Source of the DNA: Rhizobium sp. J15
Lineage (GTDB): Bacteria > Pseudomonadota > Alphaproteobacteria > Rhizobiales > Rhizobiaceae
Assembly (NCBI RefSeq): GCF_002531825.1
Contig: NZ_NWSX01000049.1
Coordinates: 1-45,383, forward strand
Direction of reading: 5' to 3'
Length of the DNA stretch: 45,383 nt
Positions 8,214-15,818 of the stretch are shown here, in pieces. Each line of letters begins with the position of its first letter. Position 1 is the first letter of the stretch. The notes under the pieces were generated by a model, which ran no database searches, had not been told where the DNA came from, and saw nothing but the letters and a program-made list of their open reading frames with translations. The translations under genes and the position numbers were made by a program.

Positions 8214-8573
8214 TTAAGCGACGAGCGCCCGGGCGACAGCCTTGCGTATATCGGGAAGCGCGAAGGGCTTGGCGACGACGTCGATAATCTTTTCCGCGAG
8301 GTCGTCGGCGCGCTCGCGCTGTTCGGCATAGCCGGTCATCAGCAGGATCTTCAAAGCAGGAAACGCATCCTTTGCCTGATGGGCGAGCTCGATGCCGTCC
8401 ATCACGGGCATGCGGATATCCGACAGCAGCAGATCGTAGACCCCGTCCTTCAGCTTCTCCAGCCCTTCGGCGCCGTCGGCCGCTTCATCGGTCTCGTGAC
8501 CGTCGAGCCGCAAGGCCCGGGCTACGAAAGACCGCAGGGAGTCCTCGTCTTCCGTAATCAGAATTCTTGCCAT
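8214..8573 (-). CDS. cpdR: CpdR-type single-domain response regulator
   Basis: A 119-residue protein that is only a receiver domain, with no output domain. The acidic pocket is E8-D9, the phospho-acceptor is D52 (in LLLSDIRMPVMDG), the switch threonine lies in LLMTGYAE, and the conserved lysine in VAKPF. Length and sequence match CpdR of Rhizobiales and Caulobacter. CpdR is dephosphorylated at the right cell-cycle stage and then delivers substrates to the ClpXP protease; phosphorylation comes from the CckA-ChpT relay. In Sinorhizobium a CpdR is needed for normal bacteroid formation. The gene is monocistronic here, downstream of hpt in the same direction but separated by about 215 bases. Confidence 0.88.
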   Translation of the reverse strand: MARILITEDEDSLRSFVARALRLDGHETDEAADGAEGLEKLKDGVYDLLLSDIRMPVMDGIELAHQAKDAFPALKILLMTGYAEQRERADDLAEKIIDVVAKPFALPDIRKAVARALVA

Positions 8574-8687
8574 ATGTGCATTGCTCCGTCTTCAGCCCCG
8601 CGACGGAAATCACCAGACTTTCCTTTTCGATCGGTAAAGATGGCGAAGCGATGGACGGGATGGTTAACAACCCGTCTTTGATCCCAT

Positions 8688-8756
8688 GACAGCGCCGCGC
8701 GTCTGAAGGACACGCAAAGGACGCTGTAACACTTTGAATCGCTGCTTAATTTTTTT
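8688..8756. repeat. Imperfect palindromic intergenic element upstream of cpdR
   Basis: This stretch holds an imperfect inverted repeat, ACAGCGCCGCGCGT against ACGCAAAGGACGCTGT, followed by a conserved-looking tail ACTTTGAATCGCTGC and a T-run at 8750-8756. I recall similar short elements in many rhizobial intergenic regions, but this is the only copy seen here, so calling it a repeat family depends on outside knowledge. It could also serve as a terminator on the plus strand. Confidence 0.4.
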
Positions 8757-8790
8757 AAATCGATTCCGATTTAAGGCGTTATGCGGCAGC

Positions 8791-9333
8791 TCAGGCGTCG
8801 CCGGTAACCACGCCGACGAAGGGCAATTCGCGAAAGGCATAAGCGACATCCATGCCGTAGCCGACGACGAAATAATCGGGGCATTCGAAGCCGACATAAT
8901 CGGCTTCCAGCTTTTCCTTGCGCTTGACGCGCTTGTCGAGCAGCACGGCGATCGTGACGTTGCGCGCGCCGCGCTCGAAGAGCAGCTCCTTGGCAAAAAG
9001 CAGCGTCCGGCCGGATTCAAGGATATCGTCGATCAGCAGCACGTCGCGGCCGTGCACGTCGCTGTCGATATCCTTGACGATGCGCACACCCTGGGAAACG
9101 GTGCCGCTGCCGTAGCTCGACAGCGTGATGAACTCGACCTCCGGGGCAAGCCCGGTGCCATGCAGGGCGCGGATCAGGTCCGCCGCGAAGATGAAGGAGC
9201 CCTTGAGCACGGCGATGACGAGCAGGTCCTTGGTTGGACCATTGGCGATTTCCCGCGCCATCGAATGATTGCGCTCGGCGATCTGCTCGGCGGTGAAGAG
9301 CGGCTCGATGTTTTTTCCGCGCACGACAGGCAT
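8791..9333 (-). CDS. hpt: Hypoxanthine phosphoribosyltransferase
   Basis: A 180-residue purine salvage enzyme that joins hypoxanthine (and usually guanine) to phosphoribosyl pyrophosphate to make IMP or GMP in the cytoplasm. The PRPP-binding signature VLLIDDILESGRTL lies near residues 97-110, and the C-terminal purine-contacting segment includes YFVVGYGMD. I chose the ATG at 9333, giving MPVVRGKNIEPLF, because GGAG lies nine bases upstream. An in-frame ATG at 9348 adds five residues and has only a pyrimidine-rich leader. It is expressed on its own, with an unrelated minus-strand gene ending about 130 bases upstream. Confidence 0.95.
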   Translation of the reverse strand: MPVVRGKNIEPLFTAEQIAERNHSMAREIANGPTKDLLVIAVLKGSFIFAADLIRALHGTGLAPEVEFITLSSYGSGTVSQGVRIVKDIDSDVHGRDVLLIDDILESGRTLLFAKELLFERGARNVTIAVLLDKRVKRKEKLEADYVGFECPDYFVVGYGMDVAYAFRELPFVGVVTGDA

Positions 9334-9465
9334 AGGGGCTTGCTCCATGAAAAAGAAGGTAAGCCGTTAGCACATATGCAGGCATGAAACAGCCTCGCCG
9401 GGCATGAAATTAACGCGATTCGTGCGTCCTGCGGCGGGAAGCCGGCCGTCATGCCCCCTGCGGCG

Positions 9466-10116
9466 CTAAGGCAGGAAGGAAAGCCTGACTTCCGGCACCT
9501 TGCCGCCGGCATGCTGGACGCGGGCCGAGAAACCCCGGCTTTGACCGGCATAGACGACGTCGGCCGGCGGTTCGATGACGATGCTTGCCGTCAGCCGTTC
9601 GTCGGTCACGAGATCGGCGCGGATCGGATGCACCGTCTGCGTCGTGCCGCTTTCGTTTTCGATGATGCCGTTGATATCAAGCACGCGCATGCCGTTGGCA
9701 TCACGCGGCGTCACGGTCACATGGGTGAAATGCAGTGGCGCTCCGGCGGCGGCCCCCTCGGCGGAAAGGCCGGAAAAGCCGCCTGCAAGCCCGAAGACGA
9801 GCACGGCAAGTCCCAGCACCAATACCGCGAAGCTGCGCAGAGACGCGCGCTGCAACCAGGCTTCCGCCGCCCGCAGAACCGAAGCCATCGTTGGCAGAAG
9901 CGGCGGCTGCGCGCCGCTTGCCGCGGCCATGCGTCTGCGATTGTCGTTATAGGTCCTTGCGTTGAATTCCCTTGGCCGGACTTTGCCGACCGTCACGAAC
10001 TCGGCGTCGGAAATATCGGCAGGGCGTGCCGTGCGGTATTGGCGGCGTGCGGGTTCCGGCGGCAGGAAATCATAGGCCTGACCCGGCGCCCGGCGGCTGA
10101 AGGAGGATGCTTCCAT
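9466..10116 (-). CDS. Uncharacterised single-span membrane protein with DUF3426-like C-terminal domain
   Basis: A 216-residue protein with a polar N-terminal half, one membrane span near residues 88-110 (SFAVLVLGLAVLVFGLAG) and a C-terminal domain of about 100 residues outside the membrane. That domain carries a pattern like VLDINGIIENESG followed by HPIRADLVTDE. This resembles the DUF3426/FxLYD-type beta-sandwich found in MJ0042 zinc-ribbon proteins, but the N-terminal cysteine-rich ribbon is missing. The ATG at 10116 follows GAGG at eight bases; a GTG at 10140 is an alternative. The gene is divergent from ftsE, a position where MJ0042-type genes are often seen. Function is unknown. Confidence 0.7.
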   Translation of the reverse strand: MEASSFSRRAPGQAYDFLPPEPARRQYRTARPADISDAEFVTVGKVRPREFNARTYNDNRRRMAAASGAQPPLLPTMASVLRAAEAWLQRASLRSFAVLVLGLAVLVFGLAGGFSGLSAEGAAAGAPLHFTHVTVTPRDANGMRVLDINGIIENESGTTQTVHPIRADLVTDERLTASIVIEPPADVVYAGQSRGFSARVQHAGGKVPEVRLSFLP

Positions 10117-10171
10117 GGTGGCTGCCTCGCAGATGTCCACATGGTTTCGATGCCGGTCGAAATCTTGGCAT
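10070..10171 (-). CDS. Possible 33-residue upstream ORF overlapping the start of the membrane protein gene
   Basis: An ATG at 10171 lies nine bases downstream of GGAGGA, the best ribosome-binding site in this interval. It opens a 33-codon frame (beginning MPRFRPASKPCGH) that ends at 10070, inside the following gene and in a different frame. It could be a translated leader that tunes the downstream gene, or a sign that the downstream gene once began here and suffered a frameshift. The peptide matches nothing I recognise. Confidence 0.25.
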   Translation of the reverse strand: MPRFRPASKPCGHLRGSHHGSILLQPPGAGSGL

Positions 10172-10322
10172 TGAAACGAATCCTCCTCAGTCGTAAATTT
10201 TAATGGTTAATGCTTCGCAAAGATTGCCATCAAACGGGCGTCTTTCCGGGAAAATTTACCGGCTGTTAACGGTGTTGGTTAACAAGTCGCGCGGTGAAAC
10301 CAAGAACAGACTGAGCTGCCCG

Positions 10323-10982
10323 TTGATCCACTTCGAGAATGTCGGTTTGCGCTATGGCATGGGCCCGGAAATCCTCCGGGACCTGACCTTCGACATTCCG
10401 AAGAAATCCTTTCAGTTCCTGACGGGCCCATCGGGCGCCGGCAAGACGACGCTGCTCAGGCTGCTCTTCATGTCGCTGCAGCCGACGCGTGGCCTGATCC
10501 GCATGTTCGGGCGCGATATTTCCGAAATCCCCCGCCCCGAACTGCCGCTGCTGCGCCGCCGCGTCGGCATCGTCTTTCAGGATTTCCGCCTCCTCGACCA
10601 TCTCACCACCTATGAGAATGTCGCTTTGCCCTTACGGGTGCGCGGCAAGGAAGAGAGCTCCTACAAGACCGACGTCATCGAGCTCCTCAAATGGGTCGGC
10701 CTCGGCGAACGCATCAACGTCCTGCCGCCCGTGCTTTCCGGCGGCGAAAAGCAGCGTGCCGCGATCGCCCGGGCGCTGATGGACCGGCCGGAAGTGCTGC
10801 TCGCCGACGAGCCGACCGGCAATGTCGATCCGCCCATGGCCCGGCGCTTGCTCAATCTTTTCCTCGAGCTGAACCGGCTCGGCACCGCCGTGGTGATCGC
10901 CACCCACGACCTGGCGCTGATGGAGCAGGTGGAAGCCCGCCGCATGATTCTTTCGGGGGGGCACCTCGATATCTATGACTGA
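10323..10982 (+). CDS. ftsE: Cell division ATP-binding protein FtsE
   Basis: A 219-residue ABC ATPase. Walker A is GPSGAGKTT, the signature is LSGGEKQR, Walker B is VLLADEPT and the switch histidine lies in IATHD. The Q-loop segment VFQDFRLLDHLTTYENV is typical of FtsE. With FtsX it forms a membrane complex at the division septum that activates peptidoglycan hydrolases through periplasmic partners. The probable start is the TTG at 10323, giving the family N-terminus xIHFENVGLRYG. Its ribosome-binding site is weak, and the frame stays open to an ATG at 10203 (40 extra residues of unknown status). The stop codon overlaps the start of ftsX. Confidence 0.93.
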   Translation: MIHFENVGLRYGMGPEILRDLTFDIPKKSFQFLTGPSGAGKTTLLRLLFMSLQPTRGLIRMFGRDISEIPRPELPLLRRRVGIVFQDFRLLDHLTTYENVALPLRVRGKEESSYKTDVIELLKWVGLGERINVLPPVLSGGEKQRAAIARALMDRPEVLLADEPTGNVDPPMARRLLNLFLELNRLGTAVVIATHDLALMEQVEARRMILSGGHLDIYD

Positions 10983-11988
10983 GCCCCCATCCAGAGACCG
11001 AGAAAAGGCGCCGGCGCAAAACCAGCAGAAGCGGCCGGAAATGCGCGTGCGCCCGACGGCGCCGATCCTGCCGCCCTCCAACATCCAGGGCAACGCCCTG
11101 ATGGTGGTCATATCGATCATGGCCTTCCTTGCCTGCCTGACGCTCGGCGGCGTCAGCATGGTGCGCTCGACCGCGGCAAGCTGGGAGAGCCAGATCTCCC
11201 GCGAGATCACCATCCAGATCAAGCCGGACGACAAGCTCGACATGGAAAAGGCGCTGGCTCAGGCGCGCGACCTGGCCTTGACCTTCGTCGGCACCAAGAG
11301 CGGCCAGATCGTCGACGAGGCGGCCACCGCCCGCCTGCTGGAACCCTGGCTCGGCCCCGGTCTCGATCTCAAGGACCTGCCCGTTCCCCGCCTCGTCGTC
11401 ATCACCATCGACGAGAGCAATCCGCCGGATTTCGAAGCAATGCGGGGATTGCTCAAGGAGAGCATCCCGCAGGCGAGCCTCGACGACCACCGCACCTGGG
11501 TCGATCGGCTGGTCTCCATGGCGCATACGACGGTGCTGATCGGCACCGGCATCCTGCTGCTGGTATTCTCGGCAATGGTGCTGACCGTCGTCTTCGCCAC
11601 GCGCGGCGCGCTGTCGGGCAACCGCCACATCGTCGAAGTGCTGCATTTCGTCGGCGCCGAAAGCTCCTTCGTCGCCACCGAATTCCAGAAGCATTTCCTG
11701 AAGATCAGCCTCAAGGGCTCGGCGATCGGCAGCGCGCTTGCCGCGCTGTTTTTCGCCACGGCAGGCTTCTGGCAGAGCCGCACGCTGGCAACCCCGGAGA
11801 CCGACCAGGCGACGGCGCTTTTCGGTACTTTCTCCGTCGGCGTGCTCGGTTATGCCGGCATCTTCGCGACGATGATCGTCATCGCGCTGCTCACGACATT
11901 CACCGCGCGGCTGACCGTCATGCGGACGATCTACGAAATCGATACATTGCGTTCGGACCCGACACGGACCGACGGCATCGCAAGTTGA
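10975..11988 (+). CDS. ftsX: Cell division permease FtsX
   Basis: A 337-residue integral membrane protein with the FtsX layout. There is a cytoplasmic N-terminal tail of about 40 residues and a first membrane span near 40-62. A periplasmic loop of about 130 residues follows, then three more spans near 185-208, 240-262 and 290-315. It begins inside the last codons of ftsE (eight-base overlap), so the two are translationally coupled, as expected for partners in one complex. The periplasmic loop would recruit amidase activators or endopeptidases. Confidence 0.92.
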   Translation: MTEPPSRDREKAPAQNQQKRPEMRVRPTAPILPPSNIQGNALMVVISIMAFLACLTLGGVSMVRSTAASWESQISREITIQIKPDDKLDMEKALAQARDLALTFVGTKSGQIVDEAATARLLEPWLGPGLDLKDLPVPRLVVITIDESNPPDFEAMRGLLKESIPQASLDDHRTWVDRLVSMAHTTVLIGTGILLLVFSAMVLTVVFATRGALSGNRHIVEVLHFVGAESSFVATEFQKHFLKISLKGSAIGSALAALFFATAGFWQSRTLATPETDQATALFGTFSVGVLGYAGIFATMIVIALLTTFTARLTVMRTIYEIDTLRSDPTRTDGIAS

Positions 11989-12055
11989 TCGCAACCGTGC
12001 CGTTTTGTCATGTCAGCGTCTGTTCTGCGCCGCAATCAGCGTATAATCACGATTC

Positions 12056-12772
12056 ATGACCATGGGCCATACGACACGCAACCCGATTCGGCAGGACCCG
12101 GAGCTTCAGCGCCCGGCGGGTCTGCCGCCGCGGCGCGGCCCGATCCGCCGCCTGCTGCGCTGGGGCGGCTTTGCCTGCGTGCTGGCGATCGCCCTGGTGT
12201 TCGGCGGTTTCCTGCGTTTTGCCGATTCGGTGACGACGCTGAAGCCGCCGGTCGAGCCGAAGGCAGACGCGATCGTGGTGCTGACCGGCGGTTATCAGCG
12301 CATCGATCAGGCCGTGGAACTGCTGCAGAAGGGCGCGGGCAAGCGGCTGCTGATCTCAGGCGTCCACCCGACGACGACACCGGCGCAGATCCGCAAGATG
12401 ACGCAGGGCTCGGCCGATCTCTTCTCCTGCTGCGTCGATATCGGCCACGACGCCATCGACACGATCGGCAATGCCGAGGAAGCCTCCAACTGGATCCACG
12501 CGAGGGGATACAGGAGCGTCCTCGTCGTCACCAACAATTACCACATGCCGCGCAGCCTCGCCGAACTCTCCTATGTCGATCCCGACATCGAGTTCATCCC
12601 CTATCCCGTCGTCAATTCGGATTTGAAGACCCGCAACTGGTTTACCGATCCGAACGCGATGCGCGTCATGCTCGCCGAATATGTAAAGGTGCTCCTGGCC
12701 GGCGCCCGCAACATTACCGGCTTCGGCCGCCACACCGGACTGCGCTCGGCCAGCGTCTCCGCCGCCGACTGA
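12056..12772 (+). CDS. YdcF/DUF218 family protein, membrane-anchored
   Basis: A 238-residue protein with one membrane span (about residues 35-55) followed by a DUF218 domain. The domain starts with DAIVVLTGGYQRIDQAVELL and contains TIGNAEEASNW and VVTNNYHMPRS, the usual conserved blocks of the YdcF/SanA/ElyC group. Relatives affect envelope integrity and peptidoglycan precursor use in enterobacteria; the exact reaction is unknown. The ATG at 12056 is 67 bases after ftsX, and the gene is probably part of an ftsE-ftsX-ydcF-plsC operon. An ATG two codons further in is also possible. Confidence 0.85.
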   Translation: MTMGHTTRNPIRQDPELQRPAGLPPRRGPIRRLLRWGGFACVLAIALVFGGFLRFADSVTTLKPPVEPKADAIVVLTGGYQRIDQAVELLQKGAGKRLLISGVHPTTTPAQIRKMTQGSADLFSCCVDIGHDAIDTIGNAEEASNWIHARGYRSVLVVTNNYHMPRSLAELSYVDPDIEFIPYPVVNSDLKTRNWFTDPNAMRVMLAEYVKVLLAGARNITGFGRHTGLRSASVSAAD

Positions 12773-12773
12773 G

Positions 12774-12812
12774 GCCTGACCTAAAAATGAATCCTGTTCT
12801 GGGGCATCATCA
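12774..12812. repeat. Degenerate fragment of a family B intergenic repeat
   Basis: The stretch GGCCTGACCTAAAAATGAATCCTGTTCTGGGGCATCATC carries pieces of family B (CCTAAAA, ATCCTGTTCT and GCATCATC) in altered order and spacing. It sits between ydcF and plsC. I read it as a decayed copy; the match is partial and could be coincidental. Confidence 0.35.
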
Positions 12813-12876
12813 AACGCTTTTTATGACGGGCAATATCGTGTAGGCCGGTCGCGTGAGCATGCCTCGGGAAAATTTC

Positions 12877-13674
12877 ATGATCGCCCTGCGTTCCGTCCTC
12901 TTCAACACGATCTTCTATGCCAACCTCATCATCCGGATGATCGTGCTCTCGCCCTATTATTTCGTGGTGCCGCGTCTGACCGCCTATGAAATCCCGAAGA
13001 ACTGGGCGCGCTCCAATCACTGGCTGATGCGCGTGATCGTCGGCACGACCTTCGAAATCGAAGGCCTGGAGAACCTGCCCGACGGCAGCTACATCCTGGC
13101 GCCGAAGCATCAATCCTTCTGGGATACCTATGCGCTGCTGCCCCGGCTCAAGGACCCGGTCTACATCCTGAAGCGCGAGCTGATGTGGATTCCGCTCTTC
13201 GGCTGGTATGCCAAGAAGCAGCGCATGATCCCGGTCGATCGCGGCGCCCGCGGCAAGGTGATGGTGGAGGTGCTGAAACGCACGAGGGAAGAGCTTGCCA
13301 CCGGCCGCCAGCTCATCATCTATCCCGAGGGCACCCGCCGTCCGCCGGGCGCGGAACCGGTCTATAAATACGGCATCGCCCGCATGTACCGCGACCTTGG
13401 CATCCCCGTCGTGCCGATCGCCATGCATCCCGGCCTCTTCTGGCCGCGTCGGAGCATCCGCCGTTACCCCGGCCATTTCAAGGTGAGGATCCTGCCGCCG
13501 ATCATGCCGGGCATGGATCCCGACGCCTTCTTCGCCCATCTGATCGAGGTCACGGAACAGGCGAGCGACGAGCTTCTCATCGATACCGTCGAACGCAATC
13601 CGCATCTGCCCTTGCCGCCGACGGCAGTCAAAAGGCTGGCCGAACTGCGCAAGGTGAACGCCGCCACGGCGTGA
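12877..13674 (+). CDS. plsC: 1-acyl-sn-glycerol-3-phosphate acyltransferase
   Basis: A 265-residue PlsC-family enzyme that adds the second acyl chain to lysophosphatidic acid to make phosphatidic acid at the inner membrane. The catalytic HX4D box is KHQSFWD (about residues 70-76), and the glycerol-phosphate-binding block is YPEGTR (about 150). A hydrophobic N-terminus (IFYANLIIRMIVLSPYYFVV) anchors it. I chose the ATG at 12877, preceded by GGGAA; GTG 12853 and ATG 12859 are in frame and add eight and six residues. It is probably the last gene of the ftsE operon and ends just before a family B repeat. Confidence 0.92.
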   Translation: MIALRSVLFNTIFYANLIIRMIVLSPYYFVVPRLTAYEIPKNWARSNHWLMRVIVGTTFEIEGLENLPDGSYILAPKHQSFWDTYALLPRLKDPVYILKRELMWIPLFGWYAKKQRMIPVDRGARGKVMVEVLKRTREELATGRQLIIYPEGTRRPPGAEPVYKYGIARMYRDLGIPVVPIAMHPGLFWPRRSIRRYPGHFKVRILPPIMPGMDPDAFFAHLIEVTEQASDELLIDTVERNPHLPLPPTAVKRLAELRKVNAATA

Positions 13675-13675
13675 C

Positions 13676-13785
13676 TAAAGCATGATGCCGAAAAGTGTGA
13701 GCGGTTTTCGGCATCATGCTCTAACTCTTTAATTTAGAACAGGATTCAGATTTTAGGCCAACGGGCCTAAAATCCTCCTGTTCTA
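13676..13785. repeat. Rhizobial intergenic repeat, family B (two hairpins), copy 2
   Basis: This is the cleaner of the two family B copies. Hairpin 1 has a perfect 16-bp stem, arms 13679-13694 and 13705-13720. Hairpin 2 has an 11-bp inner stem (13749-13759 with 13764-13774) and an outer 8-bp stem (13737-13744 with 13776-13783). It lies between convergent plsC and the cyclotransferase gene and can act as a bidirectional terminator. Its last three bases (CTA) are the stop codon of the minus-strand gene. Confidence 0.85.
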
Positions 13786-14313
13786 GGCGGCGCGCAGCCG
13801 CTCCACTTCGTCGACGACCTGCTCCAGCCAATGGTCCCGGATGCCCATCTGCTTCAGATGCGCAAGCGTGTTGAAGACATAGGCATCGTTCGGGCCGGAT
13901 TGCCCCTTGGCCTCGTTCACCACCCGCGCCGCCGCAAGGGCATCGAGCGTACCGGCATATTGCTCGTGGCCGCGATCGGCAATGTAGGTCACCGCCTCCA
14001 CCCTGCGGCCGCCGGCAAACTGCAGTCGCACCCGGCGTTCCAGATAGACGTTGGTGACGAGCTCGCGGGCGCGCAGATAATCGATCACCTCGTCCCACTT
14101 GTCGGGCGCAATGCGGAACGCCATGCCGCGGCAGGCCCCACCCCTGTCGAGGCCGAGAACGAGGCCCGGATTGTCACGCGTGCCGCGATGGACGAAGGAG
14201 CGCACGCAGAGCGAACGCCTGTAACCATGCACCAGAGCCTCTGCCCGTTCCAGGAACTCGAAGCCCGGATTCCACATCAGCGAGCCGTAGCCAAACACCC
14301 AAAATTCGTCCAT
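13783..14313 (-). CDS. ChaC-type gamma-glutamylcyclotransferase
   Basis: A 176-residue protein of the ChaC/GCG family, which degrades glutathione to 5-oxoproline and cysteinylglycine in the cytoplasm. The substrate-binding loop VFGYGSLMWNPGF is at residues 6-18, and the catalytic glutamate is expected at about E84 in LRARELVTNVYL. The start at 14313 (MDEFWVFGYGS) gives the standard N-terminus; the frame is open further upstream but would overlap the divergent gene at 14363. The last codon, TAG, is formed by the end of a family B repeat. Confidence 0.9.
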   Translation of the reverse strand: MDEFWVFGYGSLMWNPGFEFLERAEALVHGYRRSLCVRSFVHRGTRDNPGLVLGLDRGGACRGMAFRIAPDKWDEVIDYLRARELVTNVYLERRVRLQFAGGRRVEAVTYIADRGHEQYAGTLDALAAARVVNEAKGQSGPNDAYVFNTLAHLKQMGIRDHWLEQVVDEVERLRAA

Positions 14314-14362
14314 ATCGCACGCCAGACCGGAATCACTTTGCGATTCACCATTGGAGAACATC

Positions 14363-15379
14363 ATGGCAGCGTCAAGCCGATCCGGCAGCGGCCAATCTGG
14401 CAGTAGCAAGAAATTCTGGTTGCTGGGCGGCGCCATTCTCCTGGCGATCGCGCTCTATACCGGCGGCTGGTTCTATGCCGCGTCGGCGCTGAAGACCACG
14501 GTGCTGAAAGCGATCGCGCCCCGCGACCAGGCGGGCGTCAGCGGCGAATGCGCCGATATCGAATTCCGCGGCTATCCCTTCCGCATCGGCTTGTTCTGCT
14601 CCAAGGTCGATGTCGACGACAATGTCAACGGCGTCTCCGCCACCTTCGGCGCACTGCGTTCGGCCGCACAGGTCTATGCGCCCGGCAATATCGTCTGGGA
14701 ACTCGATTCGCCGGCGGAGATCCGCACCACCAACGGCCTGACGATCTCGGCGCAATGGACGAATCTCCAGGCGAGCCTCGCCACCAGGCTGAAAGGCATC
14801 GACCGCAGCTCGACGGTCATCGAGGGCCTGAAGGCAACGGCGGTTTCCTCGTTCACCGGCCAGACCGTCAACTTCGATGCGGCCCGCACTGAAATTCACT
14901 TACGCCAGAACGGAGCCGATCTCGACGGAGCGATCTCCGTGGAGGATGCAAACACCGCGATCAAGGACTGGCCGCAGATCTTCCCGAAACTCTCCGCCAG
15001 CATCGATCTCACCGTCGCCGGCAAGGCCGGGCTGATCGACGGCAGCGATCCGAACGGCCTCAACGGCTCCGCCGGCGAGCTGCGCCGCATCGTCGCCGAT
15101 ATCGGCGATGGCAAGGTGATGACGCTGACCGGCCCCTTCTCCTTTGACGAGCAGGGTTTTCTCTCCGGAAAATTCAAGCTGGAGATCGAACAGCTCGGGC
15201 CCTGGGGCGACAGCCTGAAACAGGCCTTCCCCGACATTGCATCGAGCGTCAACACAGCGACGAAGCTCCTGCAGTCGCTTGCCGGTGGCAAGGACAAGGT
15301 CTCGGTCGATCTCGTCGTCGATCACGGCAACGCCACCGTCAGTGGTTTCATCCCGCTCGGCCGGATACCGCCGATCTGA
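14363..15379 (+). CDS. DUF2125 domain protein, membrane-anchored, envelope-located
   Basis: A 338-residue protein with a serine-rich cytoplasmic tip, one membrane span at about residues 18-40 (LLGGAILLAIALYTGGWFY) and a long outer region. The outer region begins with GECADIEFRGYPFRIGLFC, which is typical of DUF2125, a family widespread in alphaproteobacteria and of unknown function. The repeated beta-strand pattern (INLTVAGKAG-like segments, ending in VSGFIPLGRIPPI) suggests a periplasmic beta-rich fold. The ATG at 14363 has TTGGAG six bases upstream. It is divergent from the cyclotransferase gene and ends 12 bases from the convergent acetyltransferase gene. Confidence 0.85.
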   Translation: MAASSRSGSGQSGSSKKFWLLGGAILLAIALYTGGWFYAASALKTTVLKAIAPRDQAGVSGECADIEFRGYPFRIGLFCSKVDVDDNVNGVSATFGALRSAAQVYAPGNIVWELDSPAEIRTTNGLTISAQWTNLQASLATRLKGIDRSSTVIEGLKATAVSSFTGQTVNFDAARTEIHLRQNGADLDGAISVEDANTAIKDWPQIFPKLSASIDLTVAGKAGLIDGSDPNGLNGSAGELRRIVADIGDGKVMTLTGPFSFDEQGFLSGKFKLEIEQLGPWGDSLKQAFPDIASSVNTATKLLQSLAGGKDKVSVDLVVDHGNATVSGFIPLGRIPPI

Positions 15380-15391
15380 CAGGCTCTGCCT

Positions 15392-15811
15392 TCAGCCGAT
15401 GTGTTTGATGAAGAAAACCTCGGGCACCGATTGCAAGCCGGGCAGCTCGATGGCGCCGGTTTCGGTAAATCCGTTGCGGCAATGCCAGTCCTGAGGCCGG
15501 CTCTCGTCGCATTCGCTCGACGTCATCAGCAGGCGGGCGCCCTCGGCGCGCATCGCCTCTTCCCAGGCAAGAAACAGCGCAGTGCCGACGCCCGACCGGC
15601 GACGGGCAGGCTGGATACGGATCATTTCCAAATAGGGAATCCTGCCCCAGAAACGGGAGAAGCGCAGGAAGCCGACGATCTCGCCGGTCTCCCTGGCCAC
15701 GAGATATTCGCCGAGCGCCACGCAACGCGATACCCACGCCTTGCCGGCATTGGCATCCTCGCGCACCAGCCAATCGATATCCGCCTGGCTCGCGCTCGCC
15801 ACCTCCACCAT
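15392..15811 (-). CDS. GNAT family N-acetyltransferase
   Basis: A 139-residue single GNAT domain. Strands leading to LEMIRIQPARRRSGVGTALF contain the acetyl-CoA phosphate loop (RRRSGVG), and the later segment LLMTSSECDESRPQDWHCRNGF is typical of the family's C-terminal half. The acceptor substrate cannot be told from sequence. The ATG at 15811 lies seven bases beyond the tyrC stop codon, so it is probably the last gene of the hisC-tyrC operon. Confidence 0.85.
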   Translation of the reverse strand: MVEVASASQADIDWLVREDANAGKAWVSRCVALGEYLVARETGEIVGFLRFSRFWGRIPYLEMIRIQPARRRSGVGTALFLAWEEAMRAEGARLLMTSSECDESRPQDWHCRNGFTETGAIELPGLQSVPEVFFIKHIG

Positions 15812-15818
15812 CGCGCGG

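Noticed and set aside
10265..10283. CtrA binding site (TTAA-N7-TTAA) upstream of ftsE
   Set aside because: Two GTTAAC sites are present but the spacing between TTAA half sites is nine, not seven.
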